The position numbers and the translations under genes are program-made. Below are positions 19,137 through 29,909 of a DNA stretch of 64,000 bases, piece by piece; position 1 is the first letter of the stretch, and every line of letters starts with the position of its first letter. Below the pieces are notes generated by a model that was not told where the DNA came from, made no database searches, and saw only the letters and a program-made list of their open reading frames with translations. Location of the stretch: NCBI RefSeq assembly GCF_008801695.1, contig NZ_VZPF01000002.1:1-64000 (forward strand), in the 5' to 3' direction. This stretch comes from Pantoea stewartii subsp. stewartii. Lineage in GTDB: Bacteria; Pseudomonadota; Gammaproteobacteria; Enterobacterales; Enterobacteriaceae.

Positions 19137-22100
19137 TTGAACGCGGCAAATTTCGTTCGCTAACCCTGATCAACTGGAACGGGTTTTTTGCCCGAACCTT
19201 TGATCTGGATGAACTGGTCACCACGCTGTCGGGCGGGAACGGGGCAGGTAAGTCCACCACAATGGCGGCCTTTGTCACGGCGCTGATTCCTGACTTAACC
19301 CTGCTGCATTTCCGTAACACCACCGAAGCGGGCGCAACTTCAGGCTCACGCGATAAAGGCCTGCACGGCAAACTGCGGGCAGGCGTCTGCTACGCGATGC
19401 TGGACGTAGTGAACTCACGCCATCAACGTGTGGTGGTCGGGGTCCGGTTACAGCAGGTGGCAGGACGTGACAAAAAGGTTGATATCAAGCCCTTTAGTAT
19501 CCATGGCCTGCCCACGGATACGCTGCCCACGGACATGCTCACGGAAATTCTGAACAGCCGTCAGGCGCGCGTGTTACCGCTTAACGAGGTCAAAGAACGC
19601 GTCGAGGCGCTGGAAGGTGTCCAGTATCGGCAGTACAGCTCGGTAACGGACTATCACGCGATGATGTTTGATCTGGGGATTGTGCCGCGTCGTCTGCGTA
19701 CCGCCAGCGACCGCAGTAAGTTTTATCGCCTGATTGAAGCCTCTCTGTACGGCGGTATCTCCAGCGCCATCACCCGTTCTCTGCGCGATTATCTGTTGCC
19801 TGAAAACAGTGGCGTGCGTAAAGCGTTCCAGGACATGGAAGCTGCGCTGCGCGAAAACCGTATGACGCTGGAAGCGATCCGCGTAACCCAGTCTGATCGC
19901 GATCTGTTTAAGCACCTGATTTCTGAAGCCACCAGCTATGTATCGGCCGACTATATGCGTCATGCCAATGAACGACGCATCCACCTGGATAGCGCACTAC
20001 AACTGCGCAATGAACTGTTCACCAGCCGCAAGCAGCTGGCGTCGGAGCAGTATCGCCACGTGGAAATGGCACGAGAGCTGGCTGAACACAGCGGGGCAGA
20101 GAACGATCTTGAAATCGATTATCAGGCCGCAAGCGATCACCTGAATCTGGTGCAGACGGCAATGCGCCAGCAGGAAAAAATTACCCGCTATGACAGTGAT
20201 ATTGAGGATCTGACACTTCGCCTGGAAGAACAGAGTGAAGTCGTGGCCGAAGCGCGTGAAATCCAGGAAGAAAATGAAGCCCGTGCTGAAGCGGCCGAAC
20301 TGGAAGTGGATGAGCTGAAAAGTCAGTTGGCCGATTTTCAGCAGGCGCTGGACGTGCAGCAAACCCGTGCCATTCAGTATCAGCAGGCGTTACAGGCTCT
20401 GGAACGTGCGCGTTCGCTGTGTGAATTGCCTGAGCTGAACATCGACAACGCGGCGGAATGGCAGGCCAGCTTCCAGGCCAAAGAAGAAGAAGCAACCGGG
20501 CAGTTGTTGCGCCTGGAGCAGAAACTGAGTGTGGCCGAAGCGGCGCACAGTCAGTTTGAACAGGCCTTATCGCTGGTGACCAGCATTGCCGGTGAGGTCA
20601 GCCGTAAAGAGGCCTGGCAAGTCGGGCGCGATCTCCTGCGTGATGCCAGCAATCAGCGTCACCACGCCGATCAGCTTGCTTCACTGCGCCTGCGTCTGAG
20701 CGAACTTGAACAACGCCTGCGCGAGCAGCAGGAGGCAGAACGCCTGCTGGCGGAATTCTGCAAGCGTCAGGGGCAGCAATATGAGCCTGATGCGCTGGAA
20801 GGATTGCAGCGTGAACTGGAAGCCCAAATCGAGCAGCTGAACAGCAGCGTTGCCGATGCGGGCGAACAGCGTATGTTGATGCGTCAGGAGCTGGAACAGC
20901 TCCGTCAGCGCATCGCGACGTTGACCGCGCGTGCGCCGCACTGGCTGGCTGCGCAAGAAATCCTGACGCAGCTCAGCGAGCAAACCGGTCAGGCGTTGAC
21001 CAGCAGCCAGGACGTTACGGAATACATGCAGCAGCTGCTGGAGCGGGAACGTGAAACCACTGTTGAACGTGATGAAGTGGCCGCAAGGAAACGTGAAATT
21101 GAGCAGCAGATTGAGCGCTTGAGCCAGCCGGGCGGTGCGGAAGATCCGCGACTGAACCAGCTGGCCGAACGCTTTGGCGGTGTGCTGCTGTCTGAGATTT
21201 ATGACGATGTCACGCTCGACGATGCGCCTTACTTCTCCGCCCTGTACGGCCCGTCACGTCACGCCATTGTGGTGCCCGATCTTTCGCTGGTGCGTGAGCA
21301 ACTGGATGGCCTGGAAGAGTGCCCGGAAGATCTCTATTTGATCGAGGGCGATCCGCAATCCTTTGATGACAGCGTGTTCAGCGTCGACGAGTTACAAAAT
21401 GCCGTCGTGGTCAAGGTGGCCGAGCGCCAGTGGCGCTATTCCCGCTTCCCTAAAATCCCGCTTTTCGGCCGGGCGGCACGCGAAAACCAGCTGGAGTTGC
21501 TCAATAACGAACGCGATCGTCTGGCGGAACGGTATGCCACCCTGTCGTTTGACGTTCAAAAGACGCAGCGGCTTCATCAGTCATTCAGCCGTTTTATCGG
21601 TAGCCATCTGGCGGTCGCCTTTGATGACGATCCCGAAGCGCAGATTCGTCAGCTCGGCGCCCGTCGGGGTGAGCTGGAACGTGCGCTCAACCAGCATGAA
21701 AGCAACAATCAGCAGCAACGTCAGCAGTTTGACCTGGCCAAAGAGGGCGTTGCGCAGCTTAACCGCCTGTTGCCGCGCGTTAATCTGTTACTGGACGACA
21801 CGCTGGCAGACCGTTGCGAAGAGATCCGTGAGCAGGTGGAAGACGCGCAGGAAGCCGCACGCTTCCTCCATCAGCATGGGGCGAAGCTGGCCAAACTTGA
21901 ACCGATGCTGGCGGTGCTGCAGAGCGATCCGGAACAGCACGACCAGTTGCAGGCAGATTACCAGCATGCACAGCAGCAGCAGCAACGCGCGCGTCAGCAG
22001 GCTTTTGCGCTGACCGAGGTGGTACAGCGTCGCGCTCACTTCAGCTATGACGACTCGGCCAGTATGCTCGGTGGCAACACCGATCTGAGTGATAAGCTGC

Positions 22101-23599
22101 GCCAGCGTCTGGAGCAGGCGGAAGCGGAGCGCAGCCGCTGCCGTGAGCGCCTGCGTGCCCATCAGTCGCAGCTGACCCAGTATTCTCAGGTGCTGGCATC
22201 GCTGAAAAGCGCTTATGACGCCAAACGCGACATGCTGAAAGAGTTGCAGCAGGAGATGCAGGATATCGGTGTGCAGGCGGATGCCAGCGCGGAAGAACGC
22301 GCCCGTATCCGCCGTGACGAGCTGTATACCGCGCTCAGTCACAATCGTGCCCGTCGTAACCAGCTGGAGAAACAGCTCACTTTCTGCGAAGCCGAAATGG
22401 ACAATCTGCAGAAGAAACTGCGCCAGCTTGAGCGCAACTATCATCAGATCCGCGAACAGGTGGTCAGTGCCAAAGCAGGCTGGTGCATGGTGCTGCGTCT
22501 GGTGAAGGACAATGGCGTGGAGCGGCGTCTGCATCGTCGGGAGCTGGCTTACCTGAGCGCGGATGAGCTGCGTTCAATGTCGGATAAGGCACTCGGTGCA
22601 CTGCGCCTGGCGGTGGCGGATAACGAACACCTGCGCGATGTGCTGCGCCTGTCGGAAGATCCCAAACGACCAGAGCGTAAAATTCAGTTCTTTATCGCCG
22701 TGTATCAGCATCTGCGCGAACGTATCCGTCAGGACATTATCCGCACCGACGATCCGGTTGAAGCCATCGAACAGATGGAAATCGAGCTGAACCGTCTGAC
22801 GGAAGAGCTGACCGCCCGCGAGCAAACGCTGGCCATCAGTTCACGCAGCGTGGCGAACATTATTCGCAAAACGATTCAGCGTGAACAGAACCGTATTCGC
22901 CAGCTGAACCAGGGGTTACAGACCGTCAGCTTTGGACAGGTGCGCAGCGTGCGGCTCAACGTGAACGTGCGGGAAACACACGCGATGCTGCTCGATACCT
23001 TGTCCGAGGAGCATGAACAGCATCAGGATCTGTTTAACAGCAACCGACTGACCTTCTCGGAAGCGCTGGCAAAACTGTATCAACGCCTCAATCCACAGAT
23101 CGATATGGGACAGCGCACGCCGCAGACAATTGGTGAAGAACTGCTGGATTACCGTAACTACCTGGAGATGGAAGTCGAGGTGAATCGTGGCTCCGATGGC
23201 TGGCTGCGTGCAGAAAGTGGTGCGCTCTCTACCGGTGAAGCGATTGGTACCGGTATGTCGATCCTGGTCATGGTCGTGCAGAGCTGGGAAGAGGAATCAC
23301 GCCGTCTGCGTGGGAAAGATATCTCACCCTGCCGCTTGCTGTTCTTAGATGAAGCCGCCCGTCTGGATGCGCGTTCAATCGCCACGCTGTTTGAACTCTG
23401 TGAGCGCCTGGAGATGCAACTGGTCATCGCTGCACCTGAGAACATCAGTCCTGAGAAGGGCACGACCTACAAACTGATGCGTAAAGTGTTTAACAACACG
23501 GAACACGTTCATGTCGTGGGATTACGGGGTTTCGCCGCCGATCCGCTGCCTGCCAAACGCGGCAGTGAAGCCGATTCGGCCAGTGAAACGACGACATAA
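19133..23599 (+). CDS. mukB: Chromosome partition protein MukB (SMC-like ATPase)
   Basis: MukB is the SMC-type motor of the MukBEF complex, which extrudes DNA loops and helps compact and separate sister chromosomes; its hinge binds topoisomerase IV. The 1488-residue protein (E. coli 1486) has the Walker [10 protein letters not shown] at residues 34-42. Two long coiled-coil arms rich in Glu/Gln/Arg/Leu flank a globular hinge around residues 650-790. The C-terminal head has signature [12 protein letters not shown] and Walker [14 protein letters not shown]. It is the last gene of the cmoM-mukFEB operon and is followed by a terminator. Confidence 0.98.
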   Translation: MIERGKFRSLTLINWNGFFARTFDLDELVTTLSGGNGAGKSTTMAAFVTALIPDLTLLHFRNTTEAGATSGSRDKGLHGKLRAGVCYAMLDVVNSRHQRVVVGVRLQQVAGRDKKVDIKPFSIHGLPTDTLPTDMLTEILNSRQARVLPLNEVKERVEALEGVQYRQYSSVTDYHAMMFDLGIVPRRLRTASDRSKFYRLIEASLYGGISSAITRSLRDYLLPENSGVRKAFQDMEAALRENRMTLEAIRVTQSDRDLFKHLISEATSYVSADYMRHANERRIHLDSALQLRNELFTSRKQLASEQYRHVEMARELAEHSGAENDLEIDYQAASDHLNLVQTAMRQQEKITRYDSDIEDLTLRLEEQSEVVAEAREIQEENEARAEAAELEVDELKSQLADFQQALDVQQTRAIQYQQALQALERARSLCELPELNIDNAAEWQASFQAKEEEATGQLLRLEQKLSVAEAAHSQFEQALSLVTSIAGEVSRKEAWQVGRDLLRDASNQRHHADQLASLRLRLSELEQRLREQQEAERLLAEFCKRQGQQYEPDALEGLQRELEAQIEQLNSSVADAGEQRMLMRQELEQLRQRIATLTARAPHWLAAQEILTQLSEQTGQALTSSQDVTEYMQQLLERERETTVERDEVAARKREIEQQIERLSQPGGAEDPRLNQLAERFGGVLLSEIYDDVTLDDAPYFSALYGPSRHAIVVPDLSLVREQLDGLEECPEDLYLIEGDPQSFDDSVFSVDELQNAVVVKVAERQWRYSRFPKIPLFGRAARENQLELLNNERDRLAERYATLSFDVQKTQRLHQSFSRFIGSHLAVAFDDDPEAQIRQLGARRGELERALNQHESNNQQQRQQFDLAKEGVAQLNRLLPRVNLLLDDTLADRCEEIREQVEDAQEAARFLHQHGAKLAKLEPMLAVLQSDPEQHDQLQADYQHAQQQQQRARQQAFALTEVVQRRAHFSYDDSASMLGGNTDLSDKLRQRLEQAEAERSRCRERLRAHQSQLTQYSQVLASLKSAYDAKRDMLKELQQEMQDIGVQADASAEERARIRRDELYTALSHNRARRNQLEKQLTFCEAEMDNLQKKLRQLERNYHQIREQVVSAKAGWCMVLRLVKDNGVERRLHRRELAYLSADELRSMSDKALGALRLAVADNEHLRDVLRLSEDPKRPERKIQFFIAVYQHLRERIRQDIIRTDDPVEAIEQMEIELNRLTEELTAREQTLAISSRSVANIIRKTIQREQNRIRQLNQGLQTVSFGQVRSVRLNVNVRETHAMLLDTLSEEHEQHQDLFNSNRLTFSEALAKLYQRLNPQIDMGQRTPQTIGEELLDYRNYLEMEVEVNRGSDGWLRAESGALSTGEAIGTGMSILVMVVQSWEEESRRLRGKDISPCRLLFLDEAARLDARSIATLFELCERLEMQLVIAAPENISPEKGTTYKLMRKVFNNTEHVHVVGLRGFAADPLPAKRGSEADSASETTT

Positions 23600-23649
23600 T
23601 ATTCGTGCGGCAAGGATAGTCAAAAACAGCGCCATTGGTTAATCTGGTA

Positions 23650-23683
23650 ACGGCATTTGTCGCAGGAGGCAAATGCCGTTTTT
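23650..23683 (+). terminator. Rho-independent terminator of the muk operon
   Basis: Perfect 10-bp stem ACGGCATTTG (23650-23659) / CAAATGCCGT (23670-23679) with a 10-base loop, followed by a T-rich tract (TTTTTGTTTG). It lies 50 bp after the mukB stop. Confidence 0.85.
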
Positions 23684-23768
23684 GTTTGTATACTCAGTCA
23701 TATGAGTAACAGCCCGATTGCAGCTTTTTCCTCTCAGGCTGCGCGGTAGATTAATGAAGGGGGCAGGG

Positions 23769-25583
23769 ATGTTACTGAATAAAGGCTTAACAATTCATCA
23801 GGTTAGTTCATGGCTGGTGCTGGCACTTGCCCTGAGTCCGTGCGTGCCGTCCCAGGCGGCTATCATCGCGGCCATGCCCGGTGTCCATTCGACCCAGGCC
23901 ACCACCTCTGTTTCTGCCAGTCAGCAAAAAATTCGCCAGGCGTTTGCCAGTGACAGTCAGCCTTTTTACAGTGCTTCACTGGCCGCCCTGTATGCCGCAC
24001 GAAATATGCAACCGATCTGGCAGGATCATGACGCCGTGCAGAAGTTTCAGCAGCAGCTGGCTGAGGTAGCGTTATCCGGCGTCCAGCCACAATTTACCCG
24101 GTGGGTGGAGCGTCTGACCGATCCATCCATTACCGGATTCGCCCGCGATGTGACACTGTCCGATGCCATGCTGGGTTATCTGCAGTTTGTCTCATCGGTT
24201 CCCGCACAGGGGGAAACGTGGCTCTACAGTACGGTGCCCTATAAGTTGGCGGTGCCGTCGGTGTCCGTCATTAATGCCTGGCAAAACGCCGTGAATGCGG
24301 GGCGGGCAGCGGCCTTTGTGAATTCGCTGGAACCGCAACATCCGCAGTATCCCTTAATGCACAAAGCGTTAATAAACCTGCTTAACGATAAACAGCCGTG
24401 GCCGCAAATCAAAAATCGCGACACGGTAAGGCCCGGTCAGGTCAGTGATGATGTACCGGCACTGCGGGAAATCCTGCGGCGCAGCGGTATGTTAAGTGCA
24501 CAGACGACGGCACCTGCACCGAATGACGATGCGGTTCCTACTGCGCCAGTTACGGTCAGCCACAGTGAACCCGTCGCGGTCAGTCCGTCTGCCGTTGCCG
24601 TAAACGCTATTCCGCCGCCACCGCCAGGCGCGCCGGACAACGTACAAGTGGCACCTACGGCGACAAGTGGCGTCAATGTCTATGACGATAATCTGGTTGC
24701 AGCGGTAAAACGCTTTCAACAGTGGCAGGGGCTGGACGCGGATGGTGCCATTGGTCCGCGTACGCGTGAATGGCTGAATGTGTCACCTCAGCAACGTGCC
24801 GCCCTGCTGGCGCTGAACATTCAACGCCTGCGTTTGCTGCCGGATGATATGCACAACGGCATTATGGTCAACATTCCTAATTACTCGTTGAATTATTACA
24901 ACAACGGCACCCGGGTGCTGACATCGCGGGTGATTGTGGGCCGGCCAGACCGTAAAACGCCACTGATGCGCAGCGCGCTCAACAACGTGGTGCTGAATCC
25001 GCCGTGGAATGTGCCTACCACGCTGGTGCGCCAGGACATCATTCCAAAAGTGAAACAGGACCCGACGTACCTGTATAAGCATGGATATACCCTGCTGTCG
25101 GGCTTGAGTGCGGATGCGGAGGTGATCGATCCCACCATGATCGACTGGAGTATGGTGTCTGCCTCGTCGTTCCCGTACCGAATTCGTCAGGCGCCGGGGC
25201 AGACTAATTCACTGGGCCGTTTCAAATTTAATATGCCCAGTTCAGATGCTATCTATTTGCACGACACGCCCAATCATAATCTGTTCCAGCGTGATATTCG
25301 CGCACTCAGCTCGGGCTGCGTGCGGGTCAACAAAGCGTCAGAACTGGCGGGCATTCTGCTGCAGGATGTAGGCTGGAATGATGCCCGTATCTCAGGGACG
25401 TTAAAACAGGGTGATACGCGCTATGTGCCTATTCGCCATCGGATACCGGTTAACCTGTATTATTTAACCGCCTGGGTCGCGGATGATGGTAAAACGCAGT
25501 TTCGTACAGATATTTACAATTATGATAATACTGCCCGTTCCGGGAGTCTGGTGCTGAGTCGCGCGCAGCAGTTGCTCCTCTAA
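23769..25583 (+). CDS. ldtD: L,D-transpeptidase LdtD (YcbB)
   Basis: LdtD makes 3-3 (meso-DAP to meso-DAP) crosslinks in peptidoglycan and can provide beta-lactam tolerance. The 604-residue product (E. coli 615) has an N-terminal signal segment ending near SQAA (about residue 31) and a PG-binding-like domain ([23 protein letters not shown]). Its C-terminal YkuD domain has HDTPNHNLF and the catalytic SSGCVRV, with Cys at residue 517, the same distance from the C-terminus as in E. coli. A Pro/Ala/Val-rich linker (about residues 240-300) is less conserved. Starts at 23718 and 23754 are possible; 23769 matches the E. coli MLLN start and has AAGGGGGCAGGG upstream. Confidence 0.94.
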   Translation: MLLNKGLTIHQVSSWLVLALALSPCVPSQAAIIAAMPGVHSTQATTSVSASQQKIRQAFASDSQPFYSASLAALYAARNMQPIWQDHDAVQKFQQQLAEVALSGVQPQFTRWVERLTDPSITGFARDVTLSDAMLGYLQFVSSVPAQGETWLYSTVPYKLAVPSVSVINAWQNAVNAGRAAAFVNSLEPQHPQYPLMHKALINLLNDKQPWPQIKNRDTVRPGQVSDDVPALREILRRSGMLSAQTTAPAPNDDAVPTAPVTVSHSEPVAVSPSAVAVNAIPPPPPGAPDNVQVAPTATSGVNVYDDNLVAAVKRFQQWQGLDADGAIGPRTREWLNVSPQQRAALLALNIQRLRLLPDDMHNGIMVNIPNYSLNYYNNGTRVLTSRVIVGRPDRKTPLMRSALNNVVLNPPWNVPTTLVRQDIIPKVKQDPTYLYKHGYTLLSGLSADAEVIDPTMIDWSMVSASSFPYRIRQAPGQTNSLGRFKFNMPSSDAIYLHDTPNHNLFQRDIRALSSGCVRVNKASELAGILLQDVGWNDARISGTLKQGDTRYVPIRHRIPVNLYYLTAWVADDGKTQFRTDIYNYDNTARSGSLVLSRAQQLLL

Positions 25584-25770
25584 CGGTTGATTTTTAACCG
25601 TAAGTGCGCATTGCGCACGGGAAGATGACCTGAGAAAGGCGGTGTCTCCGATGAGGCGCCGTCTTCCAAACTTGCCAGACATGGGTTGACGTGCTATCGC
25701 GAGAAAGTTATGGTTCCGCCAGTGCGTTTTTTGCACGTGTCATTGGCTCTGTTCTCAGGTAAAACGCTTC

Positions 25771-26322
25771 ATGTCTACAATTGATTCTGTCCGTCGCAAA
25801 CTGTTGTTTTGCGGAAGTGCCGCTGCGGGACTGGCTTTGTTGCCGACGTCAGCGATGGCTTCACTCTCTACGTCACGACCGCGCGTCTTAACGCTGAATA
25901 ACCTTCACACGGGTGAAACCCTCAAAACAGAATTCTTCAACGGTAAAAGTTACGACAAGAGCGAGTTATCGCGTCTTAACCATTTTTTCCGTGACTACCG
26001 CGCCAATAAAATCAAAAGTATCGATCCCCACCTTTTCGATCAGCTCTACCGCCTCCAGACGCTGCTGGAAACGCGTAAGCCCGTTCAGCTGATCTCGGGC
26101 TACCGTACTCTGGCCACCAATAATATGCTGCGCGAATCTGGTCCTGGTGTCGCCAAACACAGCTACCACACCAAAGGTCAGGCGATGGATTTCCATATTG
26201 AGGGGATTAGTCTGGCGAATGTCCGGAAAGCTGCGTTAAAAATGCGGGCGGGTGGTGTAGGATATTACCCCAGCAGCAACTTTGTACATATTGATACCGG
26301 TCCGGTCAGGCACTGGTCGTAA
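25771..26322 (+). CDS. mepK: MepK (YcbK), peptidoglycan L,D-endopeptidase, M15A family
   Basis: MepK cleaves 3-3 crosslinks in peptidoglycan, the bonds made by LdtD, so its place next to ldtD is functionally meaningful. The 183-residue product (E. coli 182) has a twin-arginine-like signal (SVRRKLLFCGSAAAGLALLP). Zinc-ligand motifs of the M15 fold follow: SYHTKGQAMDFHIEG and FVHIDTG. The gene lies 187 bp after ldtD and 36 bp before gloC. Confidence 0.94.
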   Translation: MSTIDSVRRKLLFCGSAAAGLALLPTSAMASLSTSRPRVLTLNNLHTGETLKTEFFNGKSYDKSELSRLNHFFRDYRANKIKSIDPHLFDQLYRLQTLLETRKPVQLISGYRTLATNNMLRESGPGVAKHSYHTKGQAMDFHIEGISLANVRKAALKMRAGGVGYYPSSNFVHIDTGPVRHWS

Positions 26323-26358
26323 CGTCGGCAACGCTGCGGGTACCGACCATGGAGCGTT

Positions 26359-26988
26359 ATGAATTATCACATTATCCCCGTTACCGCCTTCGCGCAGAAC
26401 TGTTCGGTTATCTGGTGCGACACCACACGTGAATCTGCGATTGTGGATCCGGGTGGTGACGCCGATACAATCAGGCAAACGCTGGAACAGCTTGATTTAA
26501 CGCCTGGCCAGATCCTGCTGACGCATGGTCATCTTGATCATGTCGGGGCCGCGGCGGAACTGGCGGCCTGCTGGAACATACCGCTGGTAGGCCCGCACAA
26601 ACAGGATGCGTTCTGGCTTGAGGCATTGCCCACGCAGAGCCAGATGTTTGGACTTGAGTACTGCGCGCCGCTTACGCCCGATCGCTGGCTGGAAGAGGGG
26701 GACACTGTTCAGGTTGGTCAGGTTAATCTTGAGGTTCTGCACTGTCCCGGTCATACGCCAGGCCATATCGTGTTTTTTGACCGACAGTGGCGTTTACTGG
26801 TTTCCGGTGATGTGATCTTTAACGGTGGTGTAGGACGCACCGACTTTCCGCAGGGTAACCATCAGCATCTGATTGATGCCATCAAAAACAAAGTGTTGCC
26901 GCTGGGAGATGATGTGACGTTTTTGCCCGGTCACGGTCCGCTATCCACTTTAGGTCGTGAACGTCTGACGAATCCTTTTCTGCAATAA
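26359..26988 (+). CDS. gloC: Hydroxyacylglutathione hydrolase GloC (YcbL, glyoxalase II type)
   Basis: GloC is a metallo-beta-lactamase-fold enzyme that hydrolyses S-lactoylglutathione, a minor glyoxalase II. The 209-residue product (E. coli 215) shows the metal-binding motif THGHLDH at residues 55-61, CPGHTPGH, a conserved SGDVIF segment and the C-terminal LPGHGP. It follows mepK by 36 bp and ends at a bidirectional terminator shared with aspC. Confidence 0.95.
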   Translation: MNYHIIPVTAFAQNCSVIWCDTTRESAIVDPGGDADTIRQTLEQLDLTPGQILLTHGHLDHVGAAAELAACWNIPLVGPHKQDAFWLEALPTQSQMFGLEYCAPLTPDRWLEEGDTVQVGQVNLEVLHCPGHTPGHIVFFDRQWRLLVSGDVIFNGGVGRTDFPQGNHQHLIDAIKNKVLPLGDDVTFLPGHGPLSTLGRERLTNPFLQ

Positions 26989-27018
26989 AAAATGGGCCAG
27001 TCAGGCCCATTTTTTTTC
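26985..27018. terminator. Bidirectional terminator between gloC and aspC
   Basis: Stem ATGGGCC (26992-26998) / GGCCCAT (27004-27010) with an AGTCA loop. It is flanked by eight T residues on the right and an A-rich run on the left, so it can terminate gloC (plus) and aspC (minus). Confidence 0.9.
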
Positions 27019-27030
27019 ATAAGGACAGGA

Positions 27031-28221
27031 TTACAGCACGGCGACAATCGCTTCACACAGGGCAGACATATTATCGGGCGTCATCCCGGCCACGTTCACC
27101 CGACCTGAGTTCACCGCATATACGCCAAACTCTTCACGCAGACGAATGACCTGATCTTTGGTCAGCCCGCTGAACGAGAACATGCCGTTCTGCTTAATGA
27201 TAAAGCTGAAATCCTGCTGCGCCCCTTTTTCCGCCAGCGTATTCACAAACAGCTGACGCATGCGCTGGATACGCTGACGCATATCGGACAACTCCTGCTG
27301 CCAGATGGTACGGAGCGCGTCATTTCCCAGGATGGTTGCAACCACTGCCGCACCGTGTGACGGTGGGTTAGAGTAGTTCGCGCGAATCGTGTACTTCACC
27401 TGACTGAAGGCGGTATCGGCCGTGGCTGCATCGCTCGCCACCAGCGTAATCGCACCCACGCGTTCATTATACAGACCAAAGTTTTTGGAATAGGAACTGG
27501 CCACAATCAGCTCCTGATGGCTGGCCGCAAACAGGCGCAGACCTGCTGCATCTTCTTCCAGCCCACGGGCAAAGCCCTGATAGGCGAAGTCAAACAGCGG
27601 CAACCAGCCATTGGCTTTGGAAAGCGCAGCCAGCTGTTGCCACTGCTCTGCTGTCGGATCGATACCGGTTGGGTTATGGCAGCAGCCGTGGAACAGCACC
27701 ACATCACCGGCTTTAACCGCTTTCAGCGAGGCCAGCATGCTGTCAAAGTCCAGCGTATGGTTGACCGCATCATAATACGAGTATTCACACACCTCGAGAC
27801 CCGCGGCGTTAAACACGTTTTTATGGTTCGGCCAGCTCGGGTTGCTGACCCATACGCGCTTCACCGACGTCTGCGTGGCCAGAAAATCCGCAGCGACACG
27901 CAGTGCACCTGTCCCGCCTGGCGTCTGCGCGGAACGTACGCGGCCCGCCGAAATCAGGGCGTTGCCTTTACCAAATAACAATTCCTGAGTGCAGTGTGCG
28001 AAATCCGGCAGACCGTCAATGCTCAGGTAATTTTTGCTGGTCTCGTTTTCCAGCAGATATTGCTCTGCTTTTTTAACGCTGGTGAGCACCGGGGTTTTCC
28101 CGGTTTCATCTTTATAAACGCCAATACCGAGATTAATTTTATTCGGGCGGTCATCGGCACGAAACAGATCGGCCAGGCCAAGGATAGGATCGGCAGGTGC
28201 AGCAGAGATCGATTCAAACAT
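27031..28221 (-). CDS. aspC: Aspartate aminotransferase AspC
   Basis: AspC interconverts aspartate and 2-oxoglutarate with oxaloacetate and glutamate, and also handles aromatic amino acids. The 396-residue length equals E. coli AspC. It starts [20 protein letters not shown] and contains the PLP-lysine segment [14 protein letters not shown] near residue 246, [15 protein letters not shown], and [11 protein letters not shown] with the carboxylate-binding C-terminal region. It lies between ompF and gloC, as in E. coli. There is no strong Shine-Dalgarno before the ATG. Confidence 0.97.
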   Translation of the reverse strand: MFESISAAPADPILGLADLFRADDRPNKINLGIGVYKDETGKTPVLTSVKKAEQYLLENETSKNYLSIDGLPDFAHCTQELLFGKGNALISAGRVRSAQTPGGTGALRVAADFLATQTSVKRVWVSNPSWPNHKNVFNAAGLEVCEYSYYDAVNHTLDFDSMLASLKAVKAGDVVLFHGCCHNPTGIDPTAEQWQQLAALSKANGWLPLFDFAYQGFARGLEEDAAGLRLFAASHQELIVASSYSKNFGLYNERVGAITLVASDAATADTAFSQVKYTIRANYSNPPSHGAAVVATILGNDALRTIWQQELSDMRQRIQRMRQLFVNTLAEKGAQQDFSFIIKQNGMFSFSGLTKDQVIRLREEFGVYAVNSGRVNVAGMTPDNMSALCEAIVAVL

Positions 28222-28384
28222 GAGTCGGGTCCAGTAGCGTGAACTTTAGCAAATGAAGCATCAGGTTAACGTCAGCACGGCGAAATGCCAACCGTTTGCG
28301 ATAAAATTCATTGTCCGGTCGGCAGAATTACCGGTACTTATAGGGAGAGGGGGGCCACGTATCGGCTACGCTGAATAAAGGCAA

Positions 28385-28409
28385 TAAAAAACGGAGCCGA
28401 AGCTCCGTT
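28385..28409 (-). terminator. Rho-independent terminator of ompF
   Basis: Stem AACGGAGC (28390-28397) / GCTCCGTT (28402-28409) with a CGAA loop. On the minus strand it is followed by TTTTTATTG. It lies 21 bp past the ompF stop and separates it from aspC. Confidence 0.88.
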
Positions 28410-28430
28410 TTTTGTACTGCATCAACAAAC

Positions 28431-29609
28431 TTAGAACTGGTAAACCACACCCAGGCCGACTACGTCGTCGTTAGGAATGCCCAGTGGGTTGTTTTTGTCC
28501 AGCTGGTTGATTTTATAATCAACGTAGGTGGCCATGTTTTTGTTGAAGTAGTAGGTTGCGCCCACATCGAAGTATTTGTACAGGTCAGCATCGCCGATAT
28601 TTTCGATGTCTTTCGCTTTAGACTGGACATAGGCCAGAGACGGACGCAGACCAAAATCGAACTGATATTGTGCTACCAGTTCAATGATCTGCGCTTTGTT
28701 AGCGTAGCCAGCGAATGATGCGTTGGTGAAAGTCTGACCATTGTTTGCAATAAAGTTGCCAGTAGAAGAAGATGAAATTGGTGCGGCATTGCGCATTTCA
28801 CCATACATGGCAGCTAAGTAGATGTTGTTAGCATCATACTTCAGTGCAGTTGCCCAGCTTTCGGCATGCTTACCGGCACCCTGACCTGTTACGTCAGTAG
28901 TGGTAGTGGTGCTGCCATTGTTAGAATAAGTTGTCTGTCCACCAGCAGCCTGAGAATTAGTACGATCGCTGCTGCTATAGGCACCTACAATGCCCACGCC
29001 GATTGGCGAGGTGTAAGATGTTGACACACCCCAGCCATCGCCATTCGCTCTGCGATCACTACGGTTTGAGTTCTCATTTTTGCCCTGATACTGAAGCGCA
29101 AAGTTCCAGCCATCCACCAGACCAAAGAAATTGGTGTTGCGGTAGGTCAGCAGACCACCACTACGGCCATTCATAAAGTTATCAGAGTTACCTGAGTCAC
29201 CACCGAAGACTGGCAGCATATCGGTCCAGCCGATTGCATCATAAACCACACCGTAGTTACGGCCGTAGTCGATTGAGCCAGCGTCGCCGAATTTCAGACC
29301 TGCGAAGCCCAGACGGGTTTTGTTACCGCTCTGTGCGTCAGAACCTTCAGAGTTATTACCCTGGATGTTGTATTCCCACTGACCATAACCGGTCATCTGG
29401 TCATTGATCTTGGTTTCGCCTTTGAAGCCGAAGCGGATATAAGTCTGATCGCCGTCATCGTCTGAGTTATCAGAGAACTGGTGACGCGCATCCACTTTAC
29501 CGTACAGGTCCAGCTTATTGCCGTCTTTATTATAAACTTCTGCTGCATTGGCTGCGCCAGCGGCGAGCAGAGCAGGGATAACCACTGCCAGAATGTTGCG
29601 CTTCATCAT
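28431..29609 (-). CDS. ompF: Outer-membrane porin OmpF with altered eyelet
   Basis: A trimeric 16-strand general porin. The 392-residue precursor (E. coli OmpF 362) has the signal peptide [22 protein letters not shown] and mature start [16 protein letters not shown], and ends in YQF with the C-terminal Phe needed for assembly. Pore-lining Lys16 and Arg42, Arg82 and Arg132 equivalents are present, but the loop-3 PEFGGD signature reads PVFGGD, so the eyelet glutamate (Glu117 in E. coli) is Val at precursor residue 134. External loops near residues 216-248 (with a five-Thr tract) and 278-297 are longer than in E. coli. The asnS-ompF-aspC location and a leader matching that of E. coli ompF make it the true ompF orthologue. 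Confidence 0.95.
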   Translation of the reverse strand: MMKRNILAVVIPALLAAGAANAAEVYNKDGNKLDLYGKVDARHQFSDNSDDDGDQTYIRFGFKGETKINDQMTGYGQWEYNIQGNNSEGSDAQSGNKTRLGFAGLKFGDAGSIDYGRNYGVVYDAIGWTDMLPVFGGDSGNSDNFMNGRSGGLLTYRNTNFFGLVDGWNFALQYQGKNENSNRSDRRANGDGWGVSTSYTSPIGVGIVGAYSSSDRTNSQAAGGQTTYSNNGSTTTTTDVTGQGAGKHAESWATALKYDANNIYLAAMYGEMRNAAPISSSSTGNFIANNGQTFTNASFAGYANKAQIIELVAQYQFDFGLRPSLAYVQSKAKDIENIGDADLYKYFDVGATYYFNKNMATYVDYKINQLDKNNPLGIPNDDVVGLGVVYQF

Positions 29610-29734
29610 TATTTATTACCCTCATTGGAGTTATTTGGACACCTGCCACTGCCGTCAAGAAATCTTTACATGAACCTTGAAAGAAGTTTGGTGTCTCCTG
29701 TGTCTGCACGCATCTTTCCATCCCCCATCGGGTA

Positions 29735-29810
29735 ATTCTACTGTGAAAATGTTACAAAAGTCGTAATCTTGTTTCAAAGATAAAAAATTTATTTCTAAAT
29801 GTAAAAACAA
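29735..29810 (-). promoter_or_regulatory. ompF promoter and OmpR-binding region
   Basis: Read on the minus strand, TTTGTAACATTTTCAC precedes a -10 hexamer TAGAAT (29735-29740). This corresponds base for base in layout to the E. coli ompF promoter (TTTGTAGCACTTTCACGGTAGCGA). Further upstream (about 29789-29808) is TTTTTACATTTAGAAATAA, an AT-rich repeat like the OmpR F boxes. The leader between 29610 and 29730 retains GGAAAGATGCGTGCAGACAC and GACGGCAGTGGCAGGTGTC, matching the E. coli ompF 5' UTR that the MicF RNA pairs with. Osmoregulation by OmpR/EnvZ and MicF control are therefore likely. Confidence 0.72.
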
Positions 29811-29839
29811 CGGAACTTTGTGAGTCATATCAAAATTTA

Positions 29840-29870
29840 CAAAAATAAAAAATGGCCGGCGAAGCCGACC
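29840..29870 (-). terminator. Rho-independent terminator of asnS
   Basis: On the minus strand GGTCGGC (29870-29864) pairs with GCCGGCC (29860-29854) around a TTC loop, followed by ATTTTTTATTTTTG. It lies 40 bp after the asnS stop and upstream of the ompF promoter. Confidence 0.85.
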
Positions 29871-29909
29871 TCTTTATATATATGAATTTCTTATATTAAA
29901 TGCTGAAAA

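Noticed and set aside
21788-22534. Long antisense frame (248 codons) inside mukB
   Set aside because: It lies wholly within the conserved mukB coding region on the opposite strand, has no ribosome-binding site and no recognisable protein.
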